Source: an uncultured Clostridia bacterium (lineage in GTDB: Bacteria; Bacillota; Clostridia; TANB77; CAG-508). Taken from it: DNA of 47,273 nucleotides. This document shows, in pieces, positions 8,692-17,072 of this stretch. The stretch spans positions 1 through 47,273 of the forward strand of contig CALXVH010000011.1 of assembly GCA_944391965.1 (NCBI GenBank), read 5' to 3'. Below the pieces are notes generated by a model. The model did not search any database, had not been told where the DNA came from, and was given only the letters and a program-made list of their open reading frames with translations. The first letter of the stretch is position 1. Each line of letters opens with the position of its first letter. Made by a program: the position numbers and the translations under genes.

Positions 8692-9457
8692 TGAAAATAT
8701 AATTCATGTAAAAAAAGGTGATGTTGAATATTTACAATTTAGAGAATTACTAAAATATGGTGATAAGTTACAGCATGCGTATTCTTTAAAGCCATTGCAA
8801 TTTAGCGATAAAAATGAACATTCACCAGCAAATTATAAAAAAATATGTGAAACATTAAACATAGATTCTAATAAAATAATTAAGTCAGCACAACAACATA
8901 CAGATGTTGTTAAAGATATAAAAGAATATACAACAGAAAGTTTCGAATTTGTAGATGGTTTTATCACAAATAAGAAGAATATACCATTAGTTACAAAATA
9001 TGCAGATTGCACACCTATAATTTTATATGATAAAATGAAAAATGTGATAGGAAATGTTCATTCAGGCTGGAGAGGAACTTTGCAAAGAATAAGTGTAAAA
9101 GCAGTTAAGATGATGGAAGAAAAATATAACTGTGATCCAGCAGATATAATAGTGTGTATAGGTCCATGTATAAAACAATGTCATTTTCAGGTGGAAGAGG
9201 ACTTTATAGCTAAGTTTAACCAGGAATTTGGAAATGTAGAAAAGTATTATAAAACAGGGAAAGTTATAGAAGGAAAACAAAAATACTATTTTGATACAAC
9301 AAATTTAATAATAGATTATTTAACTGAAATAGGAATAAACAGAGCAAATATCTTTGACAGCAATATTTGTAGTGTATGTAATGTTGCTAATATGTCTTCA
9401 TACAGGGCAGAAAAAGAAAAAGCAGATAGGAATATGAATATCGTAATGCTTAAATAG
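8678..9457 (+). CDS. pgeF: PgeF/YfiH family (laccase-domain) protein
   Basis: This family (YfiH, YlmD, human LACC1) acts on purine nucleosides as phosphorylase or deaminase, and the E. coli member also edits peptidoglycan precursors. The likely metal ligands are visible: His74 in QQHTDVV, Cys111 in KYADCTP and His128 in NVHSGWRG. Other family marks are CIGPCIKQCHFQV and a C-terminal SSYRAEKE. I start at the ATG at 8678, preceded by AAAGGAGA at 6-nt spacing, rather than the TTG one codon earlier. It overlaps the end of addB by 14 nt, so the two are co-translated. A repeat element follows its stop. Confidence 0.88.
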   Translation: MNLSNENIIHVKKGDVEYLQFRELLKYGDKLQHAYSLKPLQFSDKNEHSPANYKKICETLNIDSNKIIKSAQQHTDVVKDIKEYTTESFEFVDGFITNKKNIPLVTKYADCTPIILYDKMKNVIGNVHSGWRGTLQRISVKAVKMMEEKYNCDPADIIVCIGPCIKQCHFQVEEDFIAKFNQEFGNVEKYYKTGKVIEGKQKYYFDTTNLIIDYLTEIGINRANIFDSNICSVCNVANMSSYRAEKEKADRNMNIVMLK

Positions 9458-9515
9458 GACTTTAGGGATATGGGGACGTTCCTTGTGGGATTTGGGGACG
9501 GTCCTTAAATCCCGA
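9458..9515. repeat. Dispersed repeat family A, copy 2 (two modules)
   Basis: Two modules in direct order, the first with GGGGACGTTCC and the second GGGATTTGGGGACGGTCC followed by TTAAATCCCG. It starts right after the stop of the PgeF-like gene. Confidence 0.8.
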
Positions 9516-9617
9516 TTGACTATAAAATATGATGAGTTTTAGGTATAGAAGTAAAAAGTTTAATATAAGATTTGAATTTTAAGCTTCGTTATTAAAGTTC
9601 AGAAGGGAGAAAAACGC

Positions 9618-10535
9618 ATGATACCAGCTAGATTACAAAAGGGTGATACATTAGGAATTATTGCACCATCAGATAGTGTAACAGCGAAGAATTTAGAAGA
9701 ATTTAATAATTCAATATTATTAATGGAAGGTTCAGGCTATAAATTAAAGATTGGAAAAAATGTATTTGCTAATCCAACAGGATATGGAGCTACAGCGGAG
9801 CAAAAAGCGGAAGATTTAAATAAAATGTTTGCAGATGATGAAGTAAAAATGGTTTGGTGTGCAAAAGGTGGATTTAACTCTAATTCTATTTTTGATTTAA
9901 TCGATTATGAATTAATTAAAAAGCATCCAAAATTATTATGTGGTTATAGTGACACTACAGCTATAGCAAATATGATATACGAAAAAACAGGATTAGTCAC
10001 ATTTTCTGGTCAAACTTTCAAAGGGCTTTCAGCCTGTGAAACAGAATATTGCTATAAAGAAATTATAAAAAGGTTTCAAGATGGAAGTTTAGAATTAGGA
10101 ACAGAGGATGATGAATATAAAGTAATTAATCCAGGTCAAGCAGAAGGAATTATGATTGGTGGAAATTTAAGCATTATGTCTAATCTAATAACAGGAAAAT
10201 ATAATGTAGATATTACAGATAGAATTTTATTTTTAGAAGAATTTTGGTTAGAATCTCCACCTGAAGCAGTAAGTTCATATTTTTATAGGATGAAGCAAAA
10301 TGATGTATTTAGCAAAATTAAAGGAATATGGCTTGGTGGATATGAGCATGAATCTGGAATAACACTTGCACAAGTTTTAAAAGATACAATAGGAAATGAA
10401 TATGATTTCCCAATAATCCAATCAGATAATTTTGGACATATAGATCCAAAAACAGTTATACCAATTGGTGTTAAAGTAAGAATAGATACAGATGATGAAG
10501 TAAAAATAAAATTATTAGAAGAGTGTGTAAAATAG
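9618..10535 (+). CDS. LD-carboxypeptidase, S66 family
   Basis: S66 peptidases cut the L,D bond of peptidoglycan tetrapeptides (LdcA) or inactivate microcin C-type compounds (MccF). The 305-aa protein has the nucleophile Ser111 in GYSDTT, a catalytic Glu in ILFLEEF (207/208) and His274 in FGHIDPK, plus the family start LQKGDTLGIIAPSD. No signal peptide is seen, so it is cytoplasmic and likely acts in wall recycling; an MccF-like resistance role cannot be excluded. The ATG at 9618 has AAGGGAG upstream. The uracil-DNA glycosylase gene follows after 18 nt, probably in the same operon. Confidence 0.9.
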   Translation: MIPARLQKGDTLGIIAPSDSVTAKNLEEFNNSILLMEGSGYKLKIGKNVFANPTGYGATAEQKAEDLNKMFADDEVKMVWCAKGGFNSNSIFDLIDYELIKKHPKLLCGYSDTTAIANMIYEKTGLVTFSGQTFKGLSACETEYCYKEIIKRFQDGSLELGTEDDEYKVINPGQAEGIMIGGNLSIMSNLITGKYNVDITDRILFLEEFWLESPPEAVSSYFYRMKQNDVFSKIKGIWLGGYEHESGITLAQVLKDTIGNEYDFPIIQSDNFGHIDPKTVIPIGVKVRIDTDDEVKIKLLEECVK

Positions 10536-10553
10536 CATAAAGAGGTGTAAAAA

Positions 10554-11126
10554 TTGTACGACAATTGGGAGGATTTAGAAAAATCAATAATAGGTTGCAA
10601 AAAGTGCAAATTAGGTACTAATAGAACTAATATAGTATTTGCAGATGGAAATAAAAATGCAAATGTAATGCTTATAGGAGAAGGTCCAGGAGCAGACGAA
10701 GATAAGCAAGGGGTACCTTTTGTAGGTAAAGCAGGACAATTAATGAATAAAGCATTTGAGGGTTTAGGTATAGACAGAAAAAAACTATATATAGCTAATA
10801 TTGTAAAATGTAGGCCACCAAATAATAGAGTTCCAGAAGAAGATGAAGCAAAAGCATGCTTAGATTATTTAAGAAATCAAGTTATACTAGTAAAACCACA
10901 AATAATAGTTCTTATGGGAAGTACAGCTCTTCAGAATATATTAGGAAAAGAATATAAAATAACAGCAAGTAGAGGACATTGGATAGAAAAGAAAGGAATA
11001 ATGTATATGCCGACATGGCACCCAGCAGCACTATTAAGGGATGAAAACAAAAAAATAGATTTTTGGAGAGACTTTAAAAAAGTTCTTGCAATGTGTGAAG
11101 AATTAAAAATTGAGATTGAAAAATAG
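10554..11126 (+). CDS. Uracil-DNA glycosylase, family 4 (Fe-S type)
   Basis: This enzyme removes uracil from DNA to start base-excision repair. The 190-aa protein has the family motifs GEGPGADED (42-50) and HPAALLR (from His156), and the four cysteines for a [4Fe-4S] cluster at 15, 18, 86 and 102. The start is a TTG at 10554 behind AGAGGTG; a stop codon lies in frame just upstream and there is no usable ATG. Length is typical for thermophile-type family 4 UDG. Confidence 0.93.
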   Translation: MYDNWEDLEKSIIGCKKCKLGTNRTNIVFADGNKNANVMLIGEGPGADEDKQGVPFVGKAGQLMNKAFEGLGIDRKKLYIANIVKCRPPNNRVPEEDEAKACLDYLRNQVILVKPQIIVLMGSTALQNILGKEYKITASRGHWIEKKGIMYMPTWHPAALLRDENKKIDFWRDFKKVLAMCEELKIEIEK

Positions 11127-11192
11127 AAATTTAAATGTTTATTAAAAATTTTAATTAAACATATGTAAGAACAATGAATATTGGAGGCTAAG

Positions 11193-11741
11193 ATGGAGAA
11201 ATATTTTAAAGATATGGACTATGAAAAAATAAGTGAAGAAGAAGCTTTTAATGGAAAAAGAGTAAAAGTAAAAATAGAAAAATATTATAATAAAAGAGAT
11301 AATAAAGAAGTTTATCGTGAACATATAAAAGCAGGAAATGGTGCTGTTATAATGCCATTTTTAGATGATGATACATTAATAATGATAGAAGAAATAAGAA
11401 CACCAATAGGAAAAAGTATATTAGCATTTCCAGCAGGGCTAATAGAAAAAGGAGAAGATCCGGCAACAGCAGCTAAAAGAGAATTAGAAGAAGAAACAGG
11501 ATATAGAGCAGGAGAAATTGAACAAATAATATATGAATATCCAGCAGTAGGGTATTCAGACGAAAAAGTATATATTTTTAAAGCAAAAAATCTAACAAAA
11601 ACACAAAGACATTTAGATCCTACAGAAGATATAAAAGTGCATAAAATATCTGTAGATGAACTAAAAGAATTATATAGAAATGGAGAGATACATTCTTCAG
11701 CAGAACTTATAGCGATATTAAGTTATTTTTCGAAAATATAG
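11193..11741 (+). CDS. Nudix hydrolase, ADP-ribose pyrophosphatase-like
   Basis: The protein carries a complete Nudix box (82-104: GLIEKGEDPATAAKRELEEE then TGY), the site that binds Mg2+ and cleaves nucleoside diphosphates linked to another moiety. The layout, with a preceding short beta domain and EEIRTPIG, resembles the ADP-ribose pyrophosphatase (NudF) branch, which is an inference. I start at the ATG at 11193 because GGAGG at 11183-11187 has correct spacing to it, whereas the upstream TTG overlaps that ribosome binding site. This gives 182 aa. Confidence 0.88.
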   Translation: MEKYFKDMDYEKISEEEAFNGKRVKVKIEKYYNKRDNKEVYREHIKAGNGAVIMPFLDDDTLIMIEEIRTPIGKSILAFPAGLIEKGEDPATAAKRELEEETGYRAGEIEQIIYEYPAVGYSDEKVYIFKAKNLTKTQRHLDPTEDIKVHKISVDELKELYRNGEIHSSAELIAILSYFSKI

Positions 11742-11773
11742 TTTGCAAGAAAATATATAGAAATAGAAAAGAG

Positions 11774-11880
11774 GGAAAAAAAGAACGTCCCTAAATCCCG
11801 AGAAAGGCCACAATCCCGAGAAAATCCAAAATACCGCGGAAGGCCCGAATCCAGAGGAAGGACAAAAAATCCCGATAGGA
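11774..11880. repeat. Dispersed repeat family A, degenerate tract (copy 3)
   Basis: A run of decayed units with ACGTCCCTAAATCCCGAG, CAATCCCGAG and AAATCCCGATAG. It is clearly richer in G and C than its surroundings. It ends at the ribosome binding site (AGGAGG) of the next gene, which may have been supplied by the element. Confidence 0.6.
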
Positions 11881-11887
11881 GGAAGAA

Positions 11888-13141
11888 GTGGAAAATATAA
11901 TAGATGAAGCAAATAGATGTTTAAATTGTAAAGTTAAACCATGTCAAAAAGCATGCCCATTAGGAAATGATATTCCAAGTTTTATAAAGCAAGTAAAAGA
12001 AAATAATCTAGAAGAGGCTTTTAAAATTTTAACTCAAACTACAGTTTTAGGTGCAATATGTGGAAGAGTTTGTCCTCACTTTAAACAATGTATGGGTAGT
12101 TGTGTAAGAGGTATTAAATCTGAACCGATTAATATTGGAAATTTAGAAACTTATGTTTTTGATAATGCTTTACAAAATAATTATAAAATAGAAACAAATA
12201 ATAAATTAGAAGGAAAGAGAGTTGCAGTAATAGGTGGAGGTCCTTCTGGACTTACATGTGCAGCATTTTTAAGTATGAATGGTGCTAAAGTTACAATTTA
12301 CGAAAAACAACCAAAGCTTGGTGGAATTACAAGATATGGTATCCCAGACTTTAGACTACCAAGAGAAGTTATAGATAAAACAGTAGAAAAAATATTAAGT
12401 TTAGGAATAGAAGCAAAATGTAATCAGACTTTAGGAAAAGATTATGAATTAGCAGATATAGAAAAGCAATATGATGCTGTATATTTAAGTTTTGGAGCAA
12501 ATGTATCATCAAAAATGAATATACCAGGTGAAGATTTAGATGGTGTATATGGTGGAAATGAATTATTAGAAACTGGAATTCATCCAGATTATACAGGTAA
12601 ATCTGTTGCTGTAAGTGGTGGTGGAAATGTAGCAATGGATGCTGCAAGGACTATAAAAAGATTAGGTGCAAAAAATGTATATGTAATCTATAGAAGAGCA
12701 AGAGAACAAATGCCAGCAGAAGATTACGAAGTAGAAGAAGCAATGAAAGAAGGAGTAGAATTTTTATTCCAAAACAATATTGTTAAAATAATAGGAAATG
12801 AAAAAGTAGAAAAATTAGAATGTATAAAAACAGAGCTTGTACAAAAAGAAGGAGAAAAAAGATTAGTTCCTGTGAATATCGAAGGTTCTAACTATACATT
12901 AGATATGGATTATATTGTAATGGCTGTTGGTTCTAAAGCGAATAAGGATGTTGTAGAAAAAACAGGACTAGAAACAACTGAGTATGGAAACATAAAGGTA
13001 GATGAAAGATATATGACATCTAGAAAAGGAGTTTTTGCTGGAGGAGATTTAATAGGAACAAAAGCAACTGTGGCTTGGGCTGCACGTTCTGGAAGAAATG
13101 CCTCAGAGGAAATAGAAAAATATTTATTAGGAGAAGAATAA
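11888..13141 (+). CDS. GltD-like NADPH-dependent Fe-S flavoprotein oxidoreductase
   Basis: This belongs to the family of the glutamate synthase small subunit and the NfnB/PreT-type electron-transfer subunits. Two N-terminal cysteine groups bind [4Fe-4S] clusters: Cys11, 14, 19, 23 and Cys58, 62, 68, 72. An FAD-binding GGGPSGL near 115, a NAD(P)H-binding GGGNVAMDAAR and a C-terminal GVFAGGDL follow. The 417-aa length is that of stand-alone small subunits. No large gltB-type subunit is nearby, so the redox partner is unknown. The start is a GTG at 11888 behind AGGAGG; the GNAT gene overlaps its stop by one base. Confidence 0.88.
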   Translation: MENIIDEANRCLNCKVKPCQKACPLGNDIPSFIKQVKENNLEEAFKILTQTTVLGAICGRVCPHFKQCMGSCVRGIKSEPINIGNLETYVFDNALQNNYKIETNNKLEGKRVAVIGGGPSGLTCAAFLSMNGAKVTIYEKQPKLGGITRYGIPDFRLPREVIDKTVEKILSLGIEAKCNQTLGKDYELADIEKQYDAVYLSFGANVSSKMNIPGEDLDGVYGGNELLETGIHPDYTGKSVAVSGGGNVAMDAARTIKRLGAKNVYVIYRRAREQMPAEDYEVEEAMKEGVEFLFQNNIVKIIGNEKVEKLECIKTELVQKEGEKRLVPVNIEGSNYTLDMDYIVMAVGSKANKDVVEKTGLETTEYGNIKVDERYMTSRKGVFAGGDLIGTKATVAWAARSGRNASEEIEKYLLGEE

Positions 13142-13596
13142 TGGAAATAAAGCAATTAGCAAAAGAGGATATTCCAGAATTGTTAAATTTACGAATAGAA
13201 CAACAAAAAGAATATCACGAATGTTTAAATGAAGAAGAAAAATCAATAGTAGAAAATACTAGAAAATATTTAGAAGAAAATTTAAATAAAGATTTATATA
13301 TGTTTGGAGCATATATAAATGATGAATTAGTTAGTATATGTGGATATATAGTATGGCTAAGTTTACCAACAATGGCTAATATTGAGGGCAGAATTGCTTA
13401 TTTATGTAGTGCATATACGAAAACAGAATATAGAGGACAAGGCATAATAAAAGAACTTTTAAATAAAAGTTTAGAAGAATGTAAGAAGCATGGAATAAAA
13501 AGGATAAAATTAAATTCTAGCAAAGAAAATGCTATAAAAACATATTCTAAACTTGGTTTTATAAAAGATGAAACAGCAATGATACTTGATTTATAA
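13141..13596 (+). CDS. GNAT family N-acetyltransferase
   Basis: GNAT enzymes move an acetyl group from acetyl-CoA to an amine. The 151-aa protein has the acetyl-CoA pyrophosphate-binding loop YRGQGI (97-102) and the usual C-terminal NAIKTYSKLGFIKDE. The substrate cannot be read from the sequence. The ATG at 13141 overlaps the stop of the preceding gene as TAATG, so it is translationally coupled to the GltD-like gene. Confidence 0.88.
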   Translation: MEIKQLAKEDIPELLNLRIEQQKEYHECLNEEEKSIVENTRKYLEENLNKDLYMFGAYINDELVSICGYIVWLSLPTMANIEGRIAYLCSAYTKTEYRGQGIIKELLNKSLEECKKHGIKRIKLNSSKENAIKTYSKLGFIKDETAMILDL

Positions 13597-13605
13597 ATAA
13601 AGATT

Positions 13606-13640
13606 TAAATACACTTACCAAATGTTGGAAAGTGTATTTA
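13606..13640. other. Perfect 11-bp inverted repeat after the GNAT gene
   Basis: TAAATACACTT and AAGTGTATTTA, 13 nt apart. No T-run follows, so it is a poor intrinsic terminator; it may stabilise the 3' end of the mRNA. Confidence 0.5.
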
Positions 13641-13671
13641 GTATTTGGGGGATATTAAAACGTTATATAAT

Positions 13672-13700
13672 TTGTATTAACATAAGATTTATGCTATAAT
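13672..13700 (+). promoter_or_regulatory. Sigma-A promoter for first small acidic-protein gene
   Basis: TTGTAT at 13672-13677, 17-nt spacer, TATAAT at 13695-13700 with a TGC extension just before it. Predicted start near 13707. Confidence 0.75.
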
Positions 13701-13717
13701 ATTAATTGTAACAAGCA

Positions 13718-13747
13718 GTAGATTCACCCATAAAATGGGAGAAAGGG
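13718..13747 (+). promoter_or_regulatory. Leader hairpin overlapping ribosome binding site, copy 1
   Basis: GTAGATTCA is followed by the hairpin CCCAT-AAA-ATGGG, then A and GAAAGGG (the ribosome binding site). TTC at 13723-13725 can pair with GAA at 13741-13743, extending the stem across an A-A mismatch and covering part of the binding site. The same arrangement, with a different stem sequence, precedes the paralogue at 14139. Confidence 0.6.
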
Positions 13748-13754
13748 CACAATC

Positions 13755-13979
13755 ATGAAATTAAGCCTTAAAAATCCGTCAGATTACGGACGGTATTACA
13801 TGCAGGACATAGCAGCAAGCTATGGATTGGAATGTGTCGAAGAAGCAGATAGTATCTCCATTTCTTCTTCAGACAGTGGTCTTCTTGAAGCATTAAGCTA
13901 TGAAATTGAAATGGAAGTTGGAACCGGAGAATTTGAAGACCGGTTGGAACAATACTATGATGACGATGATGAATGGTAA
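13755..13979 (+). CDS. Small acidic protein of unknown function, paralogue 1
   Basis: I do not recognise this 74-aa protein. It begins MKLSLKNPSDYG, contains YGLECVEEADSISISSSDSG, then LLEALSYEIEMEVGTGEFED, and ends in a strongly acidic DDDDEW. It aligns by eye over most of its length with the product at 14139: shared MKL start, SD, GL, a central S/D-rich turn, LE.L..EI..E and EG..D. Its codons (CCG, CGG, CTT) and base composition are visibly less AT-rich than flanking genes, suggesting transfer. It has its own promoter, hairpin leader and terminator, so it is a single-gene unit. The alternation of short helices and strands suggests a small folded domain, not a leader peptide. Confidence 0.75.
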   Translation: MKLSLKNPSDYGRYYMQDIAASYGLECVEEADSISISSSDSGLLEALSYEIEMEVGTGEFEDRLEQYYDDDDEW

Positions 13980-13988
13980 ATGCCATGT

Positions 13989-14020
13989 CCAAAAACAACT
14001 CCATACGGAGTTGTTTTTGG
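13989..14020 (+). terminator. Strong hairpin terminator after small gene 1
   Basis: Perfect 14-bp stem CCAAAAACAACTCC/GGAGTTGTTTTTGG with an ATAC loop. The T-run lies inside the second arm. The inner part (AACTC..GAGTT) matches that of the terminator at 14351. Confidence 0.8.
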
Positions 14021-14061
14021 ATTATATAAAGAAATTAGAGATAGAACGATATTTATTTATG

Positions 14062-14089
14062 TTGACATAATGAAAAAACGTGATATAAT
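14062..14089 (+). promoter_or_regulatory. Consensus sigma-A promoter for second small acidic-protein gene
   Basis: Perfect TTGACA at 14062-14067, 16-nt spacer, perfect TATAAT at 14084-14089. Start expected near 14096. Confidence 0.85.
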
Positions 14090-14106
14090 AAAAAAAGCAA
14101 CACGAT

Positions 14107-14133
14107 GTAGATTCAGCCGAAAGGCAGAAAGGG
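14107..14133 (+). promoter_or_regulatory. Leader hairpin overlapping ribosome binding site, copy 2
   Basis: GTAGATTCA followed by GCC-GAAA-GGC, A and GAAAGGG. TTC (14112-14114) can pair with GAA (14127-14129). The flanks match copy 1 at 13718 while the stem bases differ but stay complementary. Confidence 0.6.
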
Positions 14134-14138
14134 ACGCT

Positions 14139-14342
14139 ATGAAACTCATAGTAACAATAACTTCAGACATTGCAGTAAGTTTACTGCACGAGGTTGCGAA
14201 AAAAGAGGGATTAGCTATTTATGAAAATGGTAGTGATATCACTCTTACAGGGGAAGATGAACATACCCTTGAAACCTTGGAAAAGGAGATTAGAGCAGAG
14301 CTTTGTGAAGGTCTGGACTATGATTGCATCTACTTAGAGTAG
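14139..14342 (+). CDS. Small acidic protein of unknown function, paralogue 2
   Basis: A 67-aa protein of unknown function related to the product at 13755. It reads MKLIVTITSDIAVSLLHEVA, then KKEGLAIYENGSDITLTGED, then EHTLETLEKEIRAELCEGLD and a YLE end. It lacks the DDDDEW tail of its paralogue but is also acidic. The start at 14139 is chosen because GAAAGGG precedes it and because the transcript from the promoter at 14062 begins just upstream; the longer open frame from 13980 would run through a terminator and this promoter. Codon use is again less AT-rich than in neighbours. It is followed by its own terminator. Confidence 0.75.
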   Translation: MKLIVTITSDIAVSLLHEVAKKEGLAIYENGSDITLTGEDEHTLETLEKEIRAELCEGLDYDCIYLE

Positions 14343-14350
14343 ATGCAATA

Positions 14351-14390
14351 AACAGAGGAGCAACTCGTACGAGTTGCTTTTCTGTTTTTT
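14351..14390 (+). terminator. Strong hairpin terminator after small gene 2
   Basis: Stem AACAGA-gg-AGCAACTC, GTAC loop, GAGTTGCT-tt-TCTGTT, then TTTT. Confidence 0.85.
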
Positions 14391-14411
14391 ATATACATGT
14401 ACTTAAATATG

Positions 14412-14440
14412 TTTACTTTTTCCATTTTTTGATATATAAT
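14412..14440 (+). promoter_or_regulatory. Sigma-A promoter for leuS
   Basis: TTTACT at 14412-14417, 17-nt spacer, TATAAT at 14435-14440. The leader would be under 30 nt, so there is no room for a T-box. Confidence 0.7.
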
Positions 14441-14474
14441 GCTTGCAAACACAAAGAATGAAGGGATGAAGGTT

Positions 14475-16892
14475 ATGTACAATTTTAAAGAGGTAGAGAA
14501 AAAATGGCAAGATAAATGGTATGCAGAAGGTACCTTTAATGCAAAGAATGATTATTCAAAAGAGAAATGGTATGGTTTAATAGAATTCCCATATCCATCA
14601 GGACAAGGTTTACATGTTGGGCATCCAAGAAGCTATACAGCACTTGATATAATAGCAAGAAAAAGAAGAATGCAAGGATATAATGTATTATTCCCAATTG
14701 GATTTGATGCATTTGGTCTTCCAGCAGAAAACTATGCAATAAAAAATCATGTTCATCCTAAAATAACAACAGAAAAGAATATAAATCATTTTAGAGAACA
14801 ATTAAAATCTATTGGTTTTTCTTTTGACTGGTCAAGAGAAGTAAACACAACAGATCCTAATTATTATAAATGGACTCAATGGATTTTTATTCAATTATAT
14901 AAACATGGACTAGCTTATAAAGCAACTATGCCAATCAATTTCTGTACAGGTTGTAAGGTAGGTTTAGCAAATGAGGAAGTAGTAAATGGTGTTTGTGAAA
15001 GATGTGGAAGTCCAGTTGTTCAAAAAGAAAAGAGCCAATGGATGCTAAGAATTACAAAATATGCGCAAAGATTAATAGATGATTTAGATGATGTTAATTT
15101 CTTAGATAAAATTAAAGCTCAACAAATTAACTGGATAGGAAGAAGTGAAGGAGCAGAAGTTAACTTTAAAATAAGTGGAACAGATGATAATCTTCTTATT
15201 TACACAACTAGACCAGATACAATATTTGGTGCAACATATATGGTTGTAGCGCCAGAACATAGTTTAATAGAGAAATATAAAGATAGAATTACAAATCTTG
15301 ATGAAGTAGAAGAATATAAGAAAAAAGCAGCTTTAAAATCAGATTTTGAAAGAGCAGAACTAAACAAAGAAAAAACAGGTGTAGAAATAAAAGGAATAAA
15401 AGCTGTAAACCCATTAACAAACGAAGAAATTCCAATTTGGATTTCTGACTATGTATTAATAACATATGGAACAGGTGCTATTATGGCTGTTCCAGCACAT
15501 GATACAAGAGATTTTGAATTTGCTAAAAAGTTTAATTTACCAATTAAACAAGTTATAAAAGATAAAAATTCAGAAAATGAATCAAATGAATTAGAAGAAG
15601 CTTTTACAGATGTTAATAATGGAATTGCAATAAATTCAGATTTCCTAAATGGACTAGCATCTAAAGATGCAATAAATAAAGCAATAGAATATATAGAAGA
15701 ACATAAATTAGGCGAAAGAAAAGTAAATTACAAACTTCGTGATTGGGTATTTTCTAGACAACGTTATTGGGGAGAACCAATACCAATGGTATATTGCGAA
15801 AAATGTGGTTGGGTTCCAATTCCAGAAGAAAAATTACCATTAAAATTACCAGATGTCGAAGATTATGAACCAGGAGAAAATGGAGAATCTCCACTTGCAA
15901 AACACGAAGAATGGATAAATACAACATGTCCACATTGTGGTGGAAAAGCAAGAAGAGAAACAGATACAATGCCACAATGGGCTGGTTCATCTTGGTATTA
16001 TTTAAGATATATGGATCCTCATAATGATAAAGAATTAGCTTCAAAAGAAGCATTAGAATATTGGTCACCAGTAGATTGGTATAATGGTGGTATGGAACAT
16101 ACTACACTACATTTACTATATTCAAGATTTTGGCATAAATTCTTATATGATATTGGTGTAGTACCAACTAAAGAACCATATGCAAAACGTACATCACATG
16201 GAATGATATTAGGAAGCAATGGTGAAAAGATGTCTAAATCAAAAGGAAATGTAATAAATCCAGATGAAATAGTAGATGAATTTGGAGCAGATGCATTTAG
16301 AGTATATGAAATGTTTATGGGACCTTTTGATCAAACTGCACCATGGTCTATGGAAAGTATTAGAGGATGTATGAAATTCTTAGATAGAGTATGGAATATG
16401 CAAGATTTCTTAGTAGATGGAGATGAATATTCAGAAAAATTCGAAAAGATGATGCATAAAGCAATAAAGAAAGTTTCATCAGATATAGAAGAAATGAAAT
16501 TTAATACATCTGTTGCTACATTTATGACAATGGTAAATGAATTTTATAAAGAAAAACAAATTAATAAAGCTGAATTTGCAACATTTTTACAATTATTAAA
16601 TCCTTTTGCACCACATATGACAGAAGAACTATATCAAAAAATAGGTGGTACAGAAGAATTAGCGTATAAAGCTTGGCCAACATATGATGAGGCTAAAACT
16701 ATAGAAGACGAAATAGAAATTCCTGTACAAATAAAAGGAAAAGTAAGAGCTACAATTACTATCATGAAAGATGAAGATGAAGAAAAAGTAAAAGAAAAAG
16801 CTAAAGAAGCAGTTGCTAGTCAGCTAGAAGGTAAGAAAATTATAAAAGAAATATATGTAAAGAATAAAATTTATAATATAGTAATTAGTTAA
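14475..16892 (+). CDS. leuS: Leucyl-tRNA synthetase
   Basis: LeuRS charges tRNA-Leu. The 805-aa bacterial-type protein shows the class I HIGH-type HVGH at 47-50, an editing (CP1) domain with [19 protein letters not shown], cysteine pairs of a zinc module (FCTGCKVG and CERCG), the KMSKS loop at 585-589 and an anticodon-binding C-terminal part. I start at the ATG at 14475 ([11 protein letters not shown]), because the upstream TTG at 14439 sits inside the -10 box; an ATG at 14466 is the alternative. No T-box leader is present, unlike many Firmicute synthetase genes. A terminator follows. Confidence 0.97.
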   Translation: MYNFKEVEKKWQDKWYAEGTFNAKNDYSKEKWYGLIEFPYPSGQGLHVGHPRSYTALDIIARKRRMQGYNVLFPIGFDAFGLPAENYAIKNHVHPKITTEKNINHFREQLKSIGFSFDWSREVNTTDPNYYKWTQWIFIQLYKHGLAYKATMPINFCTGCKVGLANEEVVNGVCERCGSPVVQKEKSQWMLRITKYAQRLIDDLDDVNFLDKIKAQQINWIGRSEGAEVNFKISGTDDNLLIYTTRPDTIFGATYMVVAPEHSLIEKYKDRITNLDEVEEYKKKAALKSDFERAELNKEKTGVEIKGIKAVNPLTNEEIPIWISDYVLITYGTGAIMAVPAHDTRDFEFAKKFNLPIKQVIKDKNSENESNELEEAFTDVNNGIAINSDFLNGLASKDAINKAIEYIEEHKLGERKVNYKLRDWVFSRQRYWGEPIPMVYCEKCGWVPIPEEKLPLKLPDVEDYEPGENGESPLAKHEEWINTTCPHCGGKARRETDTMPQWAGSSWYYLRYMDPHNDKELASKEALEYWSPVDWYNGGMEHTTLHLLYSRFWHKFLYDIGVVPTKEPYAKRTSHGMILGSNGEKMSKSKGNVINPDEIVDEFGADAFRVYEMFMGPFDQTAPWSMESIRGCMKFLDRVWNMQDFLVDGDEYSEKFEKMMHKAIKKVSSDIEEMKFNTSVATFMTMVNEFYKEKQINKAEFATFLQLLNPFAPHMTEELYQKIGGTEELAYKAWPTYDEAKTIEDEIEIPVQIKGKVRATITIMKDEDEEKVKEKAKEAVASQLEGKKIIKEIYVKNKIYNIVIS

Positions 16893-16954
16893 TTAAGCCA
16901 CTGTCCAAATATTTGATTTGGCCACAGAGAGCTATAGTTGACGAATTCAACATG

Positions 16955-16997
16955 AACATTACAGTTATGCTTTGTAACATGGCTGTAATGTTTTTTT
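16955..16997 (+). terminator. Rho-independent terminator after leuS
   Basis: Perfect 10-bp stem AACATTACAG/CTGTAATGTT with an 18-nt loop and a T-run. Confidence 0.85.
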
Positions 16998-17072
16998 AAC
17001 AATAATGTTATAGAACTTTTGGGCTAATGTAGTATAATATAATTATCTATAGGTATACCAAGGAGAATAGAT

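Noticed and set aside
13980..14342. Long 120-aa open frame ending with small paralogue 2
   Set aside because: Its first 53 codons run through the terminator of the preceding gene, a consensus promoter and the leader hairpin; the real start is the ATG at 14139.
14343..14474. T-box leader for leuS
   Set aside because: The promoter at 14412-14440 leaves a leader under 30 nt and the terminator at 14351 belongs to the preceding gene.
16905..16950. Small inverted repeats (CCAAAT..ATTTGG, GTTGA..TCAAC) after leuS
   Set aside because: Short, close to chance in AT-rich DNA, and the clear terminator follows directly.
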